From: Ceriagrion tenellum
Taxonomy: Eukaryota; Arthropoda; Insecta; Odonata; Coenagrionidae
Direction of reading: 5' to 3'
Assembly (NCBI GenBank): GCA_963169105.1
Contig: OY720636.1
Coordinates: 138,065,747-138,129,746 of the forward strand
DNA: 64,000 nucleotides
Shown: piece after piece, positions 1-10,530 of the stretch
How positions within the stretch are numbered: the first letter of the stretch is position 1
Layout of the letters: every line of letters starts with the position of its first letter
The notes under the pieces: model-generated
Databases searched by the model: none
Told to the model about the DNA's origin: nothing
The model's input: only the letters and a program-made list of their open reading frames with translations
Position numbers and translations under genes: made by a program

Positions 1-1904
1 CTCTATAGAACATTCATATCATTTTCCATCAGATGATGCGAAAAATTAGACGTCATAAATAACGGCAATGTAAACTATAGAAAAAATTGCCATATTGCTT
101 CGTCATTTATTTGAAGTCTTTATCTTTTCGATACACCTTTGAAAATTGTCCAAAAACAAATTTGTAACAGTCTGGAGTTTTACTATATATTTAATTAAGA
201 CCTTTAGTCATGTTTCATAACCAAACGATACCAAGTGGAATCAAGGCAAAGGGTTGAATTTATGCTTGTTTATTAACATTTTGCTTAACGATATCCTGAA
301 TGAGCTGTCGTGAGAAAAATGGTGCTTTTCTTGCTGACAACCGCGAGTTACTGGTCAGAGCAATAGTTATTACAAACAACCACGGGAGATACATTTAAAA
401 AAATGATCATATCAGTTCGCGGAAGAGGAATAATTAACCTTATGCTAATCTCATCGTCCAACTGAAATATGTTTAAATTTGTTGATACATACTTTCCCAA
501 TTCCCCCACTTGAATGCCTACCGTTTTAATTCCGCTTTACGTCATACGTTTATCTCTTTCTCTCGATCTCTTTGGCTTCCCACTCCAGCGTGCGGCCACT
601 TTGCCGGCTCATGCAAACACAGGAAGCACACGCAGTGTGGGTGAGAGGGCTGCTGCCCGCTTGGAAAGTTATTCCCGCAGTCGAGTGCGGTAGCCACTCT
701 TAACTCGTGCTCGCTTTAGTCGTCATTAGAACCCTACCCCTTCCCCCCTACTCTCCGCCGACCTCCGCGTAGTATTTTCACATCATGCGCTTTAATCCTG
801 CGCCTTTGCATGCCTGAAACTTCGACCAGTCGATAATTATCTCGTAATCTATCTCCAGCGCAGGCATGAAACATTTCCGTCCCCACAAACGAGCCACTCA
901 CGTTATTCAACTTCCCTCTACCCTCGTCCCGTCGTTTGATTTTTCTCCACTTGCTCGCTGCGATTAATTCTGATTCTCCTGTGACAAATTCTGTGCATTG
1001 CGTACTTGGATGCGGTTCTTTTTGTGCCTTGCATTTTTTTCTTAGCGTAATTGGTTGAGAATGAACGACCACCAAGAAAAAGAAGCGTCCTCTTTTGCTC
1101 CAAAAATATTCTCCTACCGTCAAGTAGATCAGTTATGGCGAATGTTTTAGGCTCGCTGTGTCAAAATTCGTGAAAAAGTCCTAGCTTATCTTCAGTGTCG
1201 TGTCACATCGAGAAATATTCGTAATTTTGTGTTATTTATAGCTCTAGTAAATAATGATCTATGTTTTTCATATATGTATTGATAAGTAACGGGAAATTTA
1301 TTGCGATTCAAATATATTTTACAGTATAATGTTCAAAATGTAATATTCTATTATATCAAGAAATATCTTAGGTAGATGTGTTGAATGTACTTCGACGATG
1401 GCCGTCCGTTAACAATGGATATGACCCAAAATGTCTCGGTGTGTCACCCATGATACGCGTGCTATGGGTTTGCCATCTATGTACTAGATGCTCTGGCAAT
1501 TGGAAAGTCTCATCACGACTAACAAATTCTGCCTGTAACAAGCCGAATCCTGGTTTCAACCAAATAATCAACCGTGAATAAGATAAAAAATAATTTTTTC
1601 GAATCCGCTCGATTTACATCCATAGGTTTTATTTGTCACCAGCATTAGCCTTGCGTACTAAACTACTACTGCTTCCGGGTTTCACTGACAGTTTCAAACT
1701 TGCTTCGTTGGAGTTTAAAGCTTTGATAAACGATTAGCTCCGCCCATTTCATCACTTCAACTTCTTCTTCATCACTAGTTTTTTTATGTTTGTTTTCCTC
1801 ACCGTGTAAAATTGTAGATTCATGGTAACAAGATTTTCCTTTGATCCACTCGGCTATTTTGTCCTTTTCTACACGTGTTATTTGCGTTCTTTTGAAATCT
1901 AAAC
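1..1904. other. Unassigned AT-rich sequence
   Basis: I see no recognisable gene, RNA or repeat here. A moderately GC-richer patch near 540-1120 has short open frames on the minus strand, but none has a recognisable domain or biased composition that argues for coding. It could be intronic or intergenic. Confidence 0.5.
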
Positions 1905-2275
1905 TCCTCTATTTTCTGCTGGATCTCCCAATCCATCCAATTTCATCGCCCAACCAACCTCCCCACCACACCCGATGTCCTCCCATTAATTTTCTTTCCC
2001 CGCATCCCTCCTCCCTCTCTTCCGTTTCCCATTCCTCTCCTGATCCAGCTCGCAACTTCCTCTTCCAAACTCTCCGATTCTTTAAATCCTCCCTCCCTCT
2101 CTCGTCGTCTGTTGTTCTTTCTCTTCTCCTTTCCTCACCTTCCCGTTCTCTCTCCACCCCTTTCCTCGTTCTTCCTTTCCTCTCTTCACTCCACTTTCCT
2201 CTTTGCTTTAGTCTCCTCCTTCGCAGCGATTGCCGTCTTCGCCTCATGCCTCTTCGCCTCTTCCTCACCGCTTTT
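1905..2275 (+). repeat. Pyrimidine-rich low-complexity island
   Basis: The plus strand is dominated by C and T for about 370 bases, with runs such as TCCCTCCCTCTCTCG. Frames on both strands stay open here only because C/T-rich and purine-rich codons rarely form stops; the predicted peptides are Ser/Pro/Leu or Arg/Glu/Gly homopolymer-like. This is the first of a series of similar islands in the window. Confidence 0.6.
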
Positions 2276-4318
2276 TGAACATTCTTTCATCCAAAAATGG
2301 CTTAGCTTTGCTATCTCTCACAGTTTCGTGCTATCTCTCCCACCAATCCGACCCTGGAAAAAAGTAATAATAATAAAACTAAAATCTTTCTCAGTGGCTC
2401 GGTACTAAATGCCTTCTCCACCCGTTCTTCTCATTTCCTTCGCCCTTCCGTCCTACCCTTCTCGCCGTCCCTTTCACTACCAATGTGCACATTCCGGGAG
2501 TTGCTGGGGAGCAGGGAGTAGCAAGGCGTCACGGAGTGGGATTGGGGCGCACTCATAGATATGGGGAAGGACAGGAGGAAAACCGAGGCTGACAGGGCTT
2601 GCCTTTTCATTCTTTTGTCGACAAGACGGACTGTGGAGAAGAAGAGATCCATCAAGAAGAGATGTGGCAGGGCTGGGATTTTCATGGCTTCGCCTTGGAC
2701 GAAGTGGATAATATTCAGCCACCTTTTCCCCCAATACCAAAGGAGATGCGAATTTACACAACGCACCAAGCTGAATAGCTGGATTCCATGTGCGTCAGTA
2801 ACGGATTAGATAATAAGGGAAAAAACCATTACAACCATCATTTTTATTAAATTATATTTGCATAGGTTAATTGATGAACACTGCTGATTTCAGCGTAGGT
2901 TTTTGTAACTTTAAGACTGGGCCTCTGATGGCTGTGATTTCATATTCTCAGTTCATGGTATCAGTATATTTGAATACTTTTGACCTCACACTCTCCTGCG
3001 TGTGAAAAATGAAATTCCTGGTGCAAAAAACCTAAGCTACAAAAAGGATAGGCCAGAAAGTTACAACACCGCTTAAAATTCGGAACGAGCGTGTCTCACA
3101 CCCTAGAAGTGGCTAACATGGTATTACGTGGGTATAGAAGCAGTCAGTGTAGTGTCGTGGAGTTGATGGTGGTACTGGTTTTAGAGACAGTCTACTTAGA
3201 AATCTACTTAGAAAGGCGTGGTTTGTTTTACAAGGATAAACCATCATTCTTTTTTATTACGTCAAAGTTATGACACGATTGTACTGAAGCGTTCGAAGGA
3301 ACAGATCTTAAGTTTGGCATGTGATAAATGGGTACTTATACGTCCCCAACATCGCCCTTGCTTATTCAGCCCTGGCTAGTTTGGAATAATTCAGAGAAAT
3401 TGGATGAATTCTCTTTTTCAGCTCTCCTTTTCACATGGATTGATCCTGCCTTCATTTTTACAGAAATACCTCCTCCATTTATAGAGGAACTAAGATATGG
3501 GGAGAAGAAAAAAGTTTCTCGAGGTCATAAAAAGGTTTATAGTTCTCACTTCTAACTGGTGCACGCTGCGCAGTGGATGATTATGGGACATTGACCATTG
3601 AACTTTTAGAGTCCTGCAAAACGGGGAAAGAGTTTGTACAACTTTATTAATTGCCTTCAACACAGGATTTTTGAGGATTGGATTGACACAAAACTACCTG
3701 TCGTCCCATTTTGGCACATCTCACAATGGGACCTCAAGATTGGGTCTCGAGTACAGTCAAAAGCGGTGTGTGGTTCTAACCGCTTTCCTGATTGCCTTGC
3801 CTTTCAGCTTACTTCACGAAATGGTTGCGTCCTCTTTTCCTCAATCTCTCTCGATCTTTTCCTCCGTGCTTTCCCTTCACCCCCTCCTCCTCCTCCTCAC
3901 ACCCTTACCGCTCAGGTCTGCGCTCGGAACTTTTCCGGTAGCTGTGCAAACGTTGCATTTTCTTAATGCTTGCAGAAAGCATTATTGAGAATCCCCGGTA
4001 AATTATTGATCATGCCCTACATAATACGTTAGCAGGCTCAGATCAATCACTATGAAAGCAAGACATCGCCTCAATATTGGTGCACCCTAAAGCAATTCCA
4101 CCAATCAACCAAATATCTGTTTTGATGGGCTTTCAGCTGAAATGATAATCTATCGATGTTTTGATTTACAATCGTCATCACTCATCCTGGGAGAACTCAT
4201 TTAAACCCATCAATCTATTAATTTTTCCTGCACATATAAATAAATGGATTGCATCCCAGTTGACGCTGAAAAATGAAAAAATGTAAGGATAGAGGGCTAT
4301 TTTTAGAACCATGTTATT
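2276..4318. other. Unassigned sequence
   Basis: No recognisable feature. A short C/T tract lies at about 3826-3900. Short frames at 2431-2809 and 3091-3988 have no family resemblance that I can name. Confidence 0.45.
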
Positions 4319-4374
4319 CTTTCACTCATAATAAAAGATATGTAAAAGATTTAAGTTTCTCCTGGTGAATAATA

Positions 4375-4614
4375 TTAATAAACTCTTCTCGGGCTCTGCA
4401 CCAGGTGATTGGCTTCATGTTTGCCGACGTTTCGGAAAACGACTTGTTTTCCATTTTCAAGGCGTGTTACTCTGTCCGTGTCAGATTGTGTCAGAGTTTA
4501 CAATCTGACACGGACAGAGTAACACGCCTTGAAAATGGAAAACAAGTCGTTTTCCGAAACGTCGGCAAACATGAAGCCAATCACCTGGTGCAGAGCCCGA
4601 GAAGAGTTTATTAA
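4375..4614. mobile_element. Perfect 114-bp palindrome; fold-back retroelement terminus
   Basis: Bases 4375-4488 are the exact reverse complement of 4501-4614, separated by a 12-base spacer; I compared the arms base by base and found no mismatch. An outer, shorter inverted match occurs at about 4320-4340 versus 4636-4656. A 12-base direct repeat, AAAAGATATGTA, occurs at 4333-4344 and 4613-4624 and could be a target-site duplication. Within each arm lies a hairpin, GGAAAAC/GTTTTCC with loop AAGTC (4537-4555 in the right arm), followed directly by GAAACGTC. That arrangement resembles the ends of Penelope-like and related retroelements. The likeliest reading is two copies of one element end in inverted orientation. 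Family assignment is from memory and tentative; the palindrome itself is certain. Confidence 0.85.
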
Positions 4615-4657
4615 AAGATATGTACTTTATTTTTTTATCTTTTATTATGAGTGAAAT

Positions 4658-5084
4658 CATAAATTTCATAATCATAAAGTGAAGCCGGAGACTACGTCTT
4701 ACATGTTATTCTATTATATCCTATACCTAATTATCTCTTGGTACTTTAGTGTTGCTGATATTTTAAAAAATAAATGTGATTAGCACGATGTGAGAACCTG
4801 ATTATCGCATCCCTTGATATTTAACTGTCAACAGATGATTTCAAAATTAAAAGAGCTTTTATCGTACTCTTATCAAGTTGAAAACAAATTGTTCCATTCA
4901 TTCTCCTTATATTCCAGCCTACTTTGGTAGCGATTGAGTAAAATTGTTCATAATTGAGGATGCAGGTTTTTACATAGCTTCAGTAGTGTCTGGCGGGTCA
5001 TGATGGAACTATTTCATGGCTATCCAAGTAGGGAAATGCGCATGCTATATTCCACACGTATTTATTTGGTGATCGTTTTCGATA
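4658..5084. other. Unassigned sequence between element ends
   Basis: Nothing recognisable. It could be the interior of a decayed element, because both flanks carry retroelement-end motifs. Confidence 0.35.
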
Positions 5085-5090
5085 TAAGGC

Positions 5091-5121
5091 CTGATGATGA
5101 TACCTTGTGTCGAAACTGGTC
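5091..5121 (+). mobile_element. Retroelement terminus with hammerhead-like core
   Basis: CTGATGA (5091-5097) is followed by a five-pair hairpin GATAC/GTGTC with loop CTT (5099-5111), then GAAAC (5112-5116) and GTC (5119-5121). This is the order of the conserved core of hammerhead ribozymes, which are known in Penelope-like elements. Helix III would be only two base pairs with a two-base loop, and I could not find a convincing helix I. An active ribozyme is therefore not supported. An element-end signature is the safer call. Confidence 0.4.
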
Positions 5122-5511
5122 ATCAAATTAATATCTGTGGAACTTTGATAGGGTTTACTTTTTGGACTATCCTATCGGCGTTGCGTCTAATATGGTGAAT
5201 ATCCTGGTATTTATCTCAGTCGGAGTAGTTTGGTGGCTATGGTAAATTCATAATGTGGGTCGGTGCTTATGTTGAGTGGCATCCACCATGTATTTAGGAA
5301 TGCCAAACCCTAAAGCCGATTATAGGAGTTGGCTATTTGAAGAGTAGGATATTCCAAAAGAATGAGTCAACAATCTTTTTTTACAGAACTTTTAGTGATA
5401 ATGAGTGCGTTGTGCTTTTTTAATTACATGGACGAATACAACTTCGGCGAGACGAAACCTGAAGTAATCAAGTTTTTAAAAATCTTTTTAATTCTGTGGA
5501 ACGTCTATTAG
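5122..5511. other. Unassigned sequence
   Basis: I looked for a continuation of the neighbouring minus-strand LINEs here (reverse transcriptase motifs) and found none. No other feature is evident. Confidence 0.4.
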
Positions 5512-6402
5512 TCTTCATTGAAGAGCATCAATATTCGTTTTCATTGAAGTTGAATTCGTTCTTTCTGTAAATGTGATGGAAAGGGGATATCTGGCAAAGA
5601 ATTTCCGAAAACGTCTACCTGCAACCACTCTTTGATATTCCTCCTTTCCCACCTGAGCATTAAAATCTGCTATAACCATTAACGCATCATACTTCTGTAT
5701 CCTACCACATACTCGCTCAAGCTTGTCATAAAACTCTTCTTTCTCTCTCATCTCTTTCTCTTCTGTTGGTGCATGGGCCGTCACAATGGTCATATTCCAA
5801 AATCTCCCTCTCAATCTTATTCTGCATATCCTTTCACTTATTGCCTCAAATTCCATTACACTTTTCCTTATTCATTTAGTTATTATCTACCAGATCTTCT
5901 CTCTGGGCCACTAGAAAACAATGTGTATTCCGACTTGTCTATTCTTCCTTTCCCTCGCCATCTTATTTCTTGAAGTGCTACCACATCAAGTTTGAATTTT
6001 ACAATTTCATTTGCTACTTCATTCATTCTACCAGGTCTTAATAAAATCCGTACGTTCCATCGTGCAACCAATAAATCGTCATTCCGTGTCGGTCGCCAAG
6101 GTCGTTTTCCATAATTTCCATCCATTATCCGAGGCTTTTGTTTTGGTTTCATAACATTTTGTTATTTTTCCGGTATCGGGTTGTCAGCCCTATGCCCAAC
6201 CCCCAACCTGGAGGACCAGGTAGTTTTTTATCAAGGCTGTCTTCATTTAGCCTTTGTAGATCCAACTACTAACTGCAAGGCAGCAGGTGCTAGTTTTGGT
6301 CCACCCAGGGTATTTTATTTCCCCAGCACCCTCCATATCTGGTGGGCATTCCCCTATCCGCCACCTGGGGAGGCGCCCGATGGGAGACTAGTAACTGCCC
6401 AC
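5512..6402 (-). mobile_element. RTE-like LINE, 5' half (5' UTR plus endonuclease)
   Basis: Read on the minus strand, 6402-6153 matches a 5' UTR type that I recognise from insect RTE/CFDP2-like LINEs: a C-rich leader followed by a block containing the complement of CCCAACCTGGAGGACCAGG. An endonuclease frame follows from 6152. The reverse transcriptase is absent, so the copy has lost its 3' part, which is the opposite of ordinary LINE 5' truncation. Its 5' boundary lies where the reverse transcriptase of the adjacent LINE breaks off (about 6403), suggesting a nested insertion. Boundaries are approximate, the 3' one especially. Confidence 0.65.
5515..6152 (-). pseudogene. LINE endonuclease (EEP domain), frameshifted fragment
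   Basis: Two minus-strand frames together give the N-terminal apurinic-type endonuclease of a LINE. The first (6152-5883, 89 residues) carries WNVR (Asn33) and LQEIRW (Glu62), the first metal-binding motifs of the exonuclease-endonuclease-phosphatase fold. The second (5856-5515, 113 residues) carries TAHAPTEE (His28) and ADFNAQVG (Asp64, Asn66). A frameshift or small deletion between 5882 and 5857 separates them. After about residue 80 of the second frame the resemblance fades, and the C-terminal SDH motif and all of the reverse transcriptase are missing. In the usual GDFN motif Gly is replaced by Ala. The start at 6152 fits the N-terminus of such proteins. In an intact element this domain nicks target DNA to prime reverse transcription; this copy is dead. 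Confidence 0.75.
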
Positions 6403-7990
6403 GGGACTTTTAATCGAACACAGTAGTTTAATTATTCCATCACGTTGATTTTTTTTGTCAGCCATCGGCTCGTTAAAGTCAGGAATGTCTAAATTGTGTA
6501 TTGTGTCATCCTTAGTGAATACATTTTCGAAGTAGTGGTTTAATAAATTGGCTTTGACGATACTGTTGTTGACCACTTGGCCGTTTGTATCAAATAAAGA
6601 GTCTACTGTCGAAGATTCGCCCCGGAGCTCTCTCGCGTAAGACCAGAATGACTAGGGGTTTTCATGCAATAATTCACTGACGATTTTTTTCTTGAAGTTT
6701 TGTAGAGTAATGCGCATTTTTTCTTCGGTTTTGAGCGTTGAGAAACGTATATGTCTCTCGCCGCAAGCTCCGTTGTTATGTAACTTAAAAAAAATTTGTA
6801 TGGATTGTGTAAGATCCTTTGTCTCCTGAGCTCCTACCTTATTCCGTGATTATACCAAGGAGGTTCTTTACTCTCCCGTTTGAATTTTTATTCAATCCAT
6901 GCATAAGTAGTATTTCCAAAAAATATCTCCATGATACTTCGGTGCTCTCGTTCCTCATTGTGGCAACGAATTTCGTGAATGAAGCTTCTAACGTCTCTCC
7001 GAATTTTACGTAATCGCATTTTTTAACCAATTAGACTTTATGTTTAGGTTTTACAGTGGAATCTACTGTTGTTTTCAAAGTCGTAAAAAATACATTATGA
7101 TCACTTATGCCTTCGAGGATAGCGACGTGTTTAGTCATTGCAGGGTGACTAACAGCTAAAAGGTCTAATATTTTATTACTTCTCGTAGGTTTGTTTACTA
7201 TTTGAGTCTGAGAGTGGTGTGAAAATATATTAAGAAAGGCCTTATATCACGCTACCTTGAACTTGGTTCAGCGCTATTGGTTTTCAAATTCATAGCGGGG
7301 AGGTTGAAATCTCCACCGATAATTATCACGCTTTTATTATCTTTCGAGGTAAATGATGTTACTTGAATTTCTAATTTGTACAAAATGTCGATTTTGGAAT
7401 CTAGTGACCTGTAAAATGAGCTCATATGCATATTTATTTTGTTTTGTTCCTTATTCCATTGTCGTCTAATCTGTGTACGGTACTATTCAAATACAATTTA
7501 ACTGTTATGAATACTCCTCCGGCAGTCCCATCATGTCGATCACGTCTATAGATTTTATATCCTTTCGGAAAAACTTCTCTATCGTTAATATCCTCTGCAA
7601 GCCAGCTCGATGTTCCAATTACTATATCTGCATTTTGAAATATATGCTCAACTTTGGTAGGTTTGTTCTATACGCAACGGAAATTTGGAATTAGCTTTTT
7701 GATGTTCTCTGAAACCACTGAGAAGTTACTTTTTCTTTGAAGTTTCGCAAACATCTTGAGAGCGCGCGTTTGAATTATTTTCGCGTTGGAAGTAACATAT
7801 ATTTATTTGTGCTTCCCCTAAATTTTTACGGCAATGAAGGCCTACGTTACACGGATTAACTCGGAGGCTGTTATTGGGTGTATAATTTCGAATTCCATTG
7901 ATTGACCTACTCTCTAGCCTACTTTGAGGGATGTCAAGCTTTGTTAATCATTGCTTCCAAAATTATTTACGAGAACTCGCCAAAGGCATC
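6403..7990 (-). pseudogene. Jockey/CR1-like LINE ORF2: endonuclease, linker and start of RT, decayed
   Basis: Reading the minus strand from high to low coordinates, frame-corrected motifs appear in the right order for a jockey/CR1-type ORF2. ADIVIGTSSWL lies near 7632-7602, a RDRxDGxxGGVFI block near 7560-7515, GGDFNLP near 7318-7298, ILDLLAVS near 7170-7150 and EGISDHN near 7114-7094. Together these cover the whole endonuclease domain, including the DFN and SDH catalytic segments. The linker follows, with EVSWRYF near 6945, then the pre-RT segment NLLNHYFENVFT (about 6545-6510). The frame ends at IKSP (about 6405), just where families of this type read KSPGPDG, and foreign sequence begins. 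Several frameshifts and stops make it non-functional. The part from 7700 to 7990 is less certain. Confidence 0.7.
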
Positions 7991-8353
7991 TCAATTCTGT
8001 CCAACTCTGATAATTTAAATATAGAGCCCTTGAATTCAGTTTAATAATCTGAAATTAATAAAATACGCTTTTCAGATTAGTTTTACTGTGAAGTAAGCCT
8101 TGGAAGTAGAAATTTTAACACCGGCTACTATTTCTGAGATTGATGAGAATACGACAGACAAGCGTAAATTTGTAGGAAATGGGATATACAAACTTTTCAA
8201 TAAAACTGCTGATAATAAGAAATTATTCCTATGAAATTGTAATAAAAATAAGTTATAGGAATCTTGCTTTGTATTTCCTTTAGCTACCATCGAATTTCTG
8301 CCTTAATTAAATCAAAATATGGAGGCCCCATAAAAGCTGAACAAATGCAGTAA
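7991..8353. other. Unassigned AT-rich sequence upstream of the LINE
   Basis: A 72-codon minus-strand frame (8290-8072) lies here, but it has no recognisable motif. It could be the remains of an ORF1 or leader of the neighbouring LINE, or chance. Confidence 0.3.
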
Positions 8354-8919
8354 TTAACCCTCTCACTCCCAAGGGGGATAACGTGATTACGCCAGGCAAC
8401 ATTTTCAACCGCAGAACCTTTGAATTTGTTTTAATGATATGAAGCTTCCTGGTTATTGTTCTGGGATGATTGTTGAACCCACTTACGAGGACATATTTTT
8501 CATTCTCAATAATTTCATCGGATAAAATTCCGTAGGGGTTACCATATTACCCCCATTTAAATAAGTCATAATATGCGTTCAGGACAATTAATATAACTTT
8601 TATACATATACAGATTCCATAAAGAGGGTTAATTAATATTCACTGTTTTCGAGTAATTGTAATGGTATTTCTGTGGGTTATTTTATCGATTTTTATAATG
8701 AAATTTATATTGTTGATATTTTTATTTTAAATGAAATATAGTTTATTAATGAAAACAATTATTCTTTATCTTAAATAGAGGTATTAAGGATCATATAAAC
8801 ATGATATTTAGGATCGGTGCTGAATTTTATATTTTTTATGTCATATAATTAATGAGGTTATCAAGTTATCCCACTTGGTAGTGAAAAGGTGTCAAATACA
8901 TTGGTAGTCAGAGGGTTAA
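8354..8919. mobile_element. piggyBac-like MITE bounded by TTAA
   Basis: The element starts TTAACCCTCTCACTCCCAAG at 8354 and ends with the inverted form at 8900-8919 (17 of 20 positions agree). TTAA target duplications and termini beginning CCC are characteristic of piggyBac-type transposons. A longer terminal block at 8358-8393 pairs with 8854-8889 (the CACTxCCAAGxGGGATAAC core on both sides). The right end therefore carries the terminal block twice, once outermost and once inside. A third copy of AGAGGGTTAA sits internally at 8623-8632, so a shorter element (8354-8632) or a nested one is also possible. There is no transposase frame, so it would be non-autonomous. Confidence 0.65.
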
Positions 8920-9840
8920 AAATATATTCGTGTTATAATCTGCATATTTTGTTCCTTAATTTTGGTTTTTCATAGATAAAAGAGTGTCATAGCGTTCATT
9001 TCAATAGCGATAGTGGTATTTTTTAACATAATTAATAAAAATTGTAATTCAGCATTTGTTTTGACTCAAATAGGCCGGAGCCACATTGAGTATTCCAACG
9101 AGCTGTAATTTACCCTTTGTTTTTCTCAACACCCTCCATGATTTCCCAGGTAACGGCACATTGTGACGAAACCATGGTAAGTGTTATGTAAATTAAAGTG
9201 TGTTCGTGGTTAAATCATCATGGTGTTAAACATAGCAATGTTTGGTGATTAGGTGGCTCTGGCCTATGCCACTCAAAACAAATAATAAATAATATATTTG
9301 TATTTATTCGGTTAAAAAATCCTGCTTTCAATGATGATGCACCCTACCTACTAAGAACCTAAATCAATATATGAAATGTGCATATAGTTTCAAGAGGATA
9401 TTTTCAATGGTCATATTTTTCCAGCCGTTGAGGCCGACTGGAGCACCACTTGCCTGAAACTAAAGCATTTTGACTTCAATTACGACAGTGATTAGCTAAT
9501 TACTTTAATTAATAATTGGTAAGATTCACATGTTTAATTTTTGTTCAAAGTATCATGACTTACCGCTCATAATAAGCCGTTTTAGTTCAAATCGATGTTT
9601 TCCTGCTGTAATCAGTGCAATTTGCATAAGTGTCCATGTTAATATCTTCACGTCCAAGGGTGATTTGCAGCAAAATTAGCATGGAAACCCAGTTTATTTT
9701 AAATCTCAGTTTATCATCCACCCTTTGATGATGCTATATAATTATTTTTTCAGAATTTCTGGATTATGTAACCCAGAGTCCAGAACCTCCTTAAAATATT
9801 CCAAGAAGTTACGCCTGAGACTGATAACAAGTCTGTTGTC
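8920..9840. other. Unassigned AT-rich sequence
   Basis: No gene or repeat recognised. Confidence 0.45.
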
Positions 9841-10345
9841 GTGTGGACGTGAGTGCAGGATTGGAGTGTTAGGGGAGGGAGGGATGGAGATTGCGACCAA
9901 TGGCAGGAAAGGAATGGGAAGGGGGTCGTGGGGCCGGTAATGGCTCTGGGTCCCGAGGAATGAGGTGTGAGATGATGGAGGGATGCTGTGGAGGGGTGGG
10001 GAGGGATTTTGGGTAAGATACGATGAAGGCGGAGGGTGGGGCAAAGAAGAAGGAGGAGGTTGAAGGCCCGGGATCTTTTAAGCGGCGCTTATTTTTCCTC
10101 GGGCATTATCAAGTCGTTGATAGCAATTGCGGCGAGGCCTGCATCGGTGGTCGTTAGGAATTAAGCCGAAAAGAAAAAAAAGGTTTCCCCGGCAGCTCTT
10201 TTTATTCCAACCTCCTCCTTATTTTCTTCCTTGCAAAGGAGGAATCGGGAAGGGAAGAAGGGATGAAGTTTCGTCGACGGTGTATTTTTTCGGCGTGCGC
10301 GGGAGGCGGTGGGGAAGGGGGGACAAGAGAGGAGCTTTTTAGTAT
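9841..10345. repeat. Purine-rich, G-rich island
   Basis: The plus strand is rich in G and A (9858-10060 and 10230-10325), the reverse polarity to most other islands in this window. Open frames on both strands here have low-complexity composition and no domain. Confidence 0.5.
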
Positions 10346-10365
10346 GTTGATTCTGCAATTAATTT

Positions 10366-10440
10366 AGGCAAGTAGCCGAGTAGATAAGGTGTCTTAGTGG
10401 CGAGAGGATGAATGGGTTCTCATTAAGGCGTATCGCGTCC
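10366..10440 (+). mobile_element. tRNA-derived SINE head or tRNA pseudogene
   Basis: TAGCCGAGTAGA at 10373 is a one-mismatch A box (TRGCNNAGYNGG). A GGTTC lies at 10415-10419, 42 bases on, close to the spacing of A and B boxes in a tRNA. The B box is degenerate after GGTTC and no full cloverleaf can be drawn. This fits a decayed tRNA-derived repeat rather than a working tRNA gene. Confidence 0.35.
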
Positions 10441-10530
10441 CCATCCCCCCCAACCCACTAACCAGGCTCCGTCTCCTGCGTCTATCTCTCTCGCGCCCCC
10501 TCCCCCCGCACCACCTCCCCCCTATGCACA
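10440..10530 (+). repeat. C-rich tract
   Basis: Short run of C-rich blocks, including five or more Cs in a row several times between 10444 and 10521. The complementary strand has G-run spacing compatible with a quadruplex. Confidence 0.45.

Noticed and set aside
5091..5121. Active hammerhead ribozyme
   Set aside because: Helix I could not be drawn and helix III would have two pairs with a two-base loop; kept only as a core-like motif.
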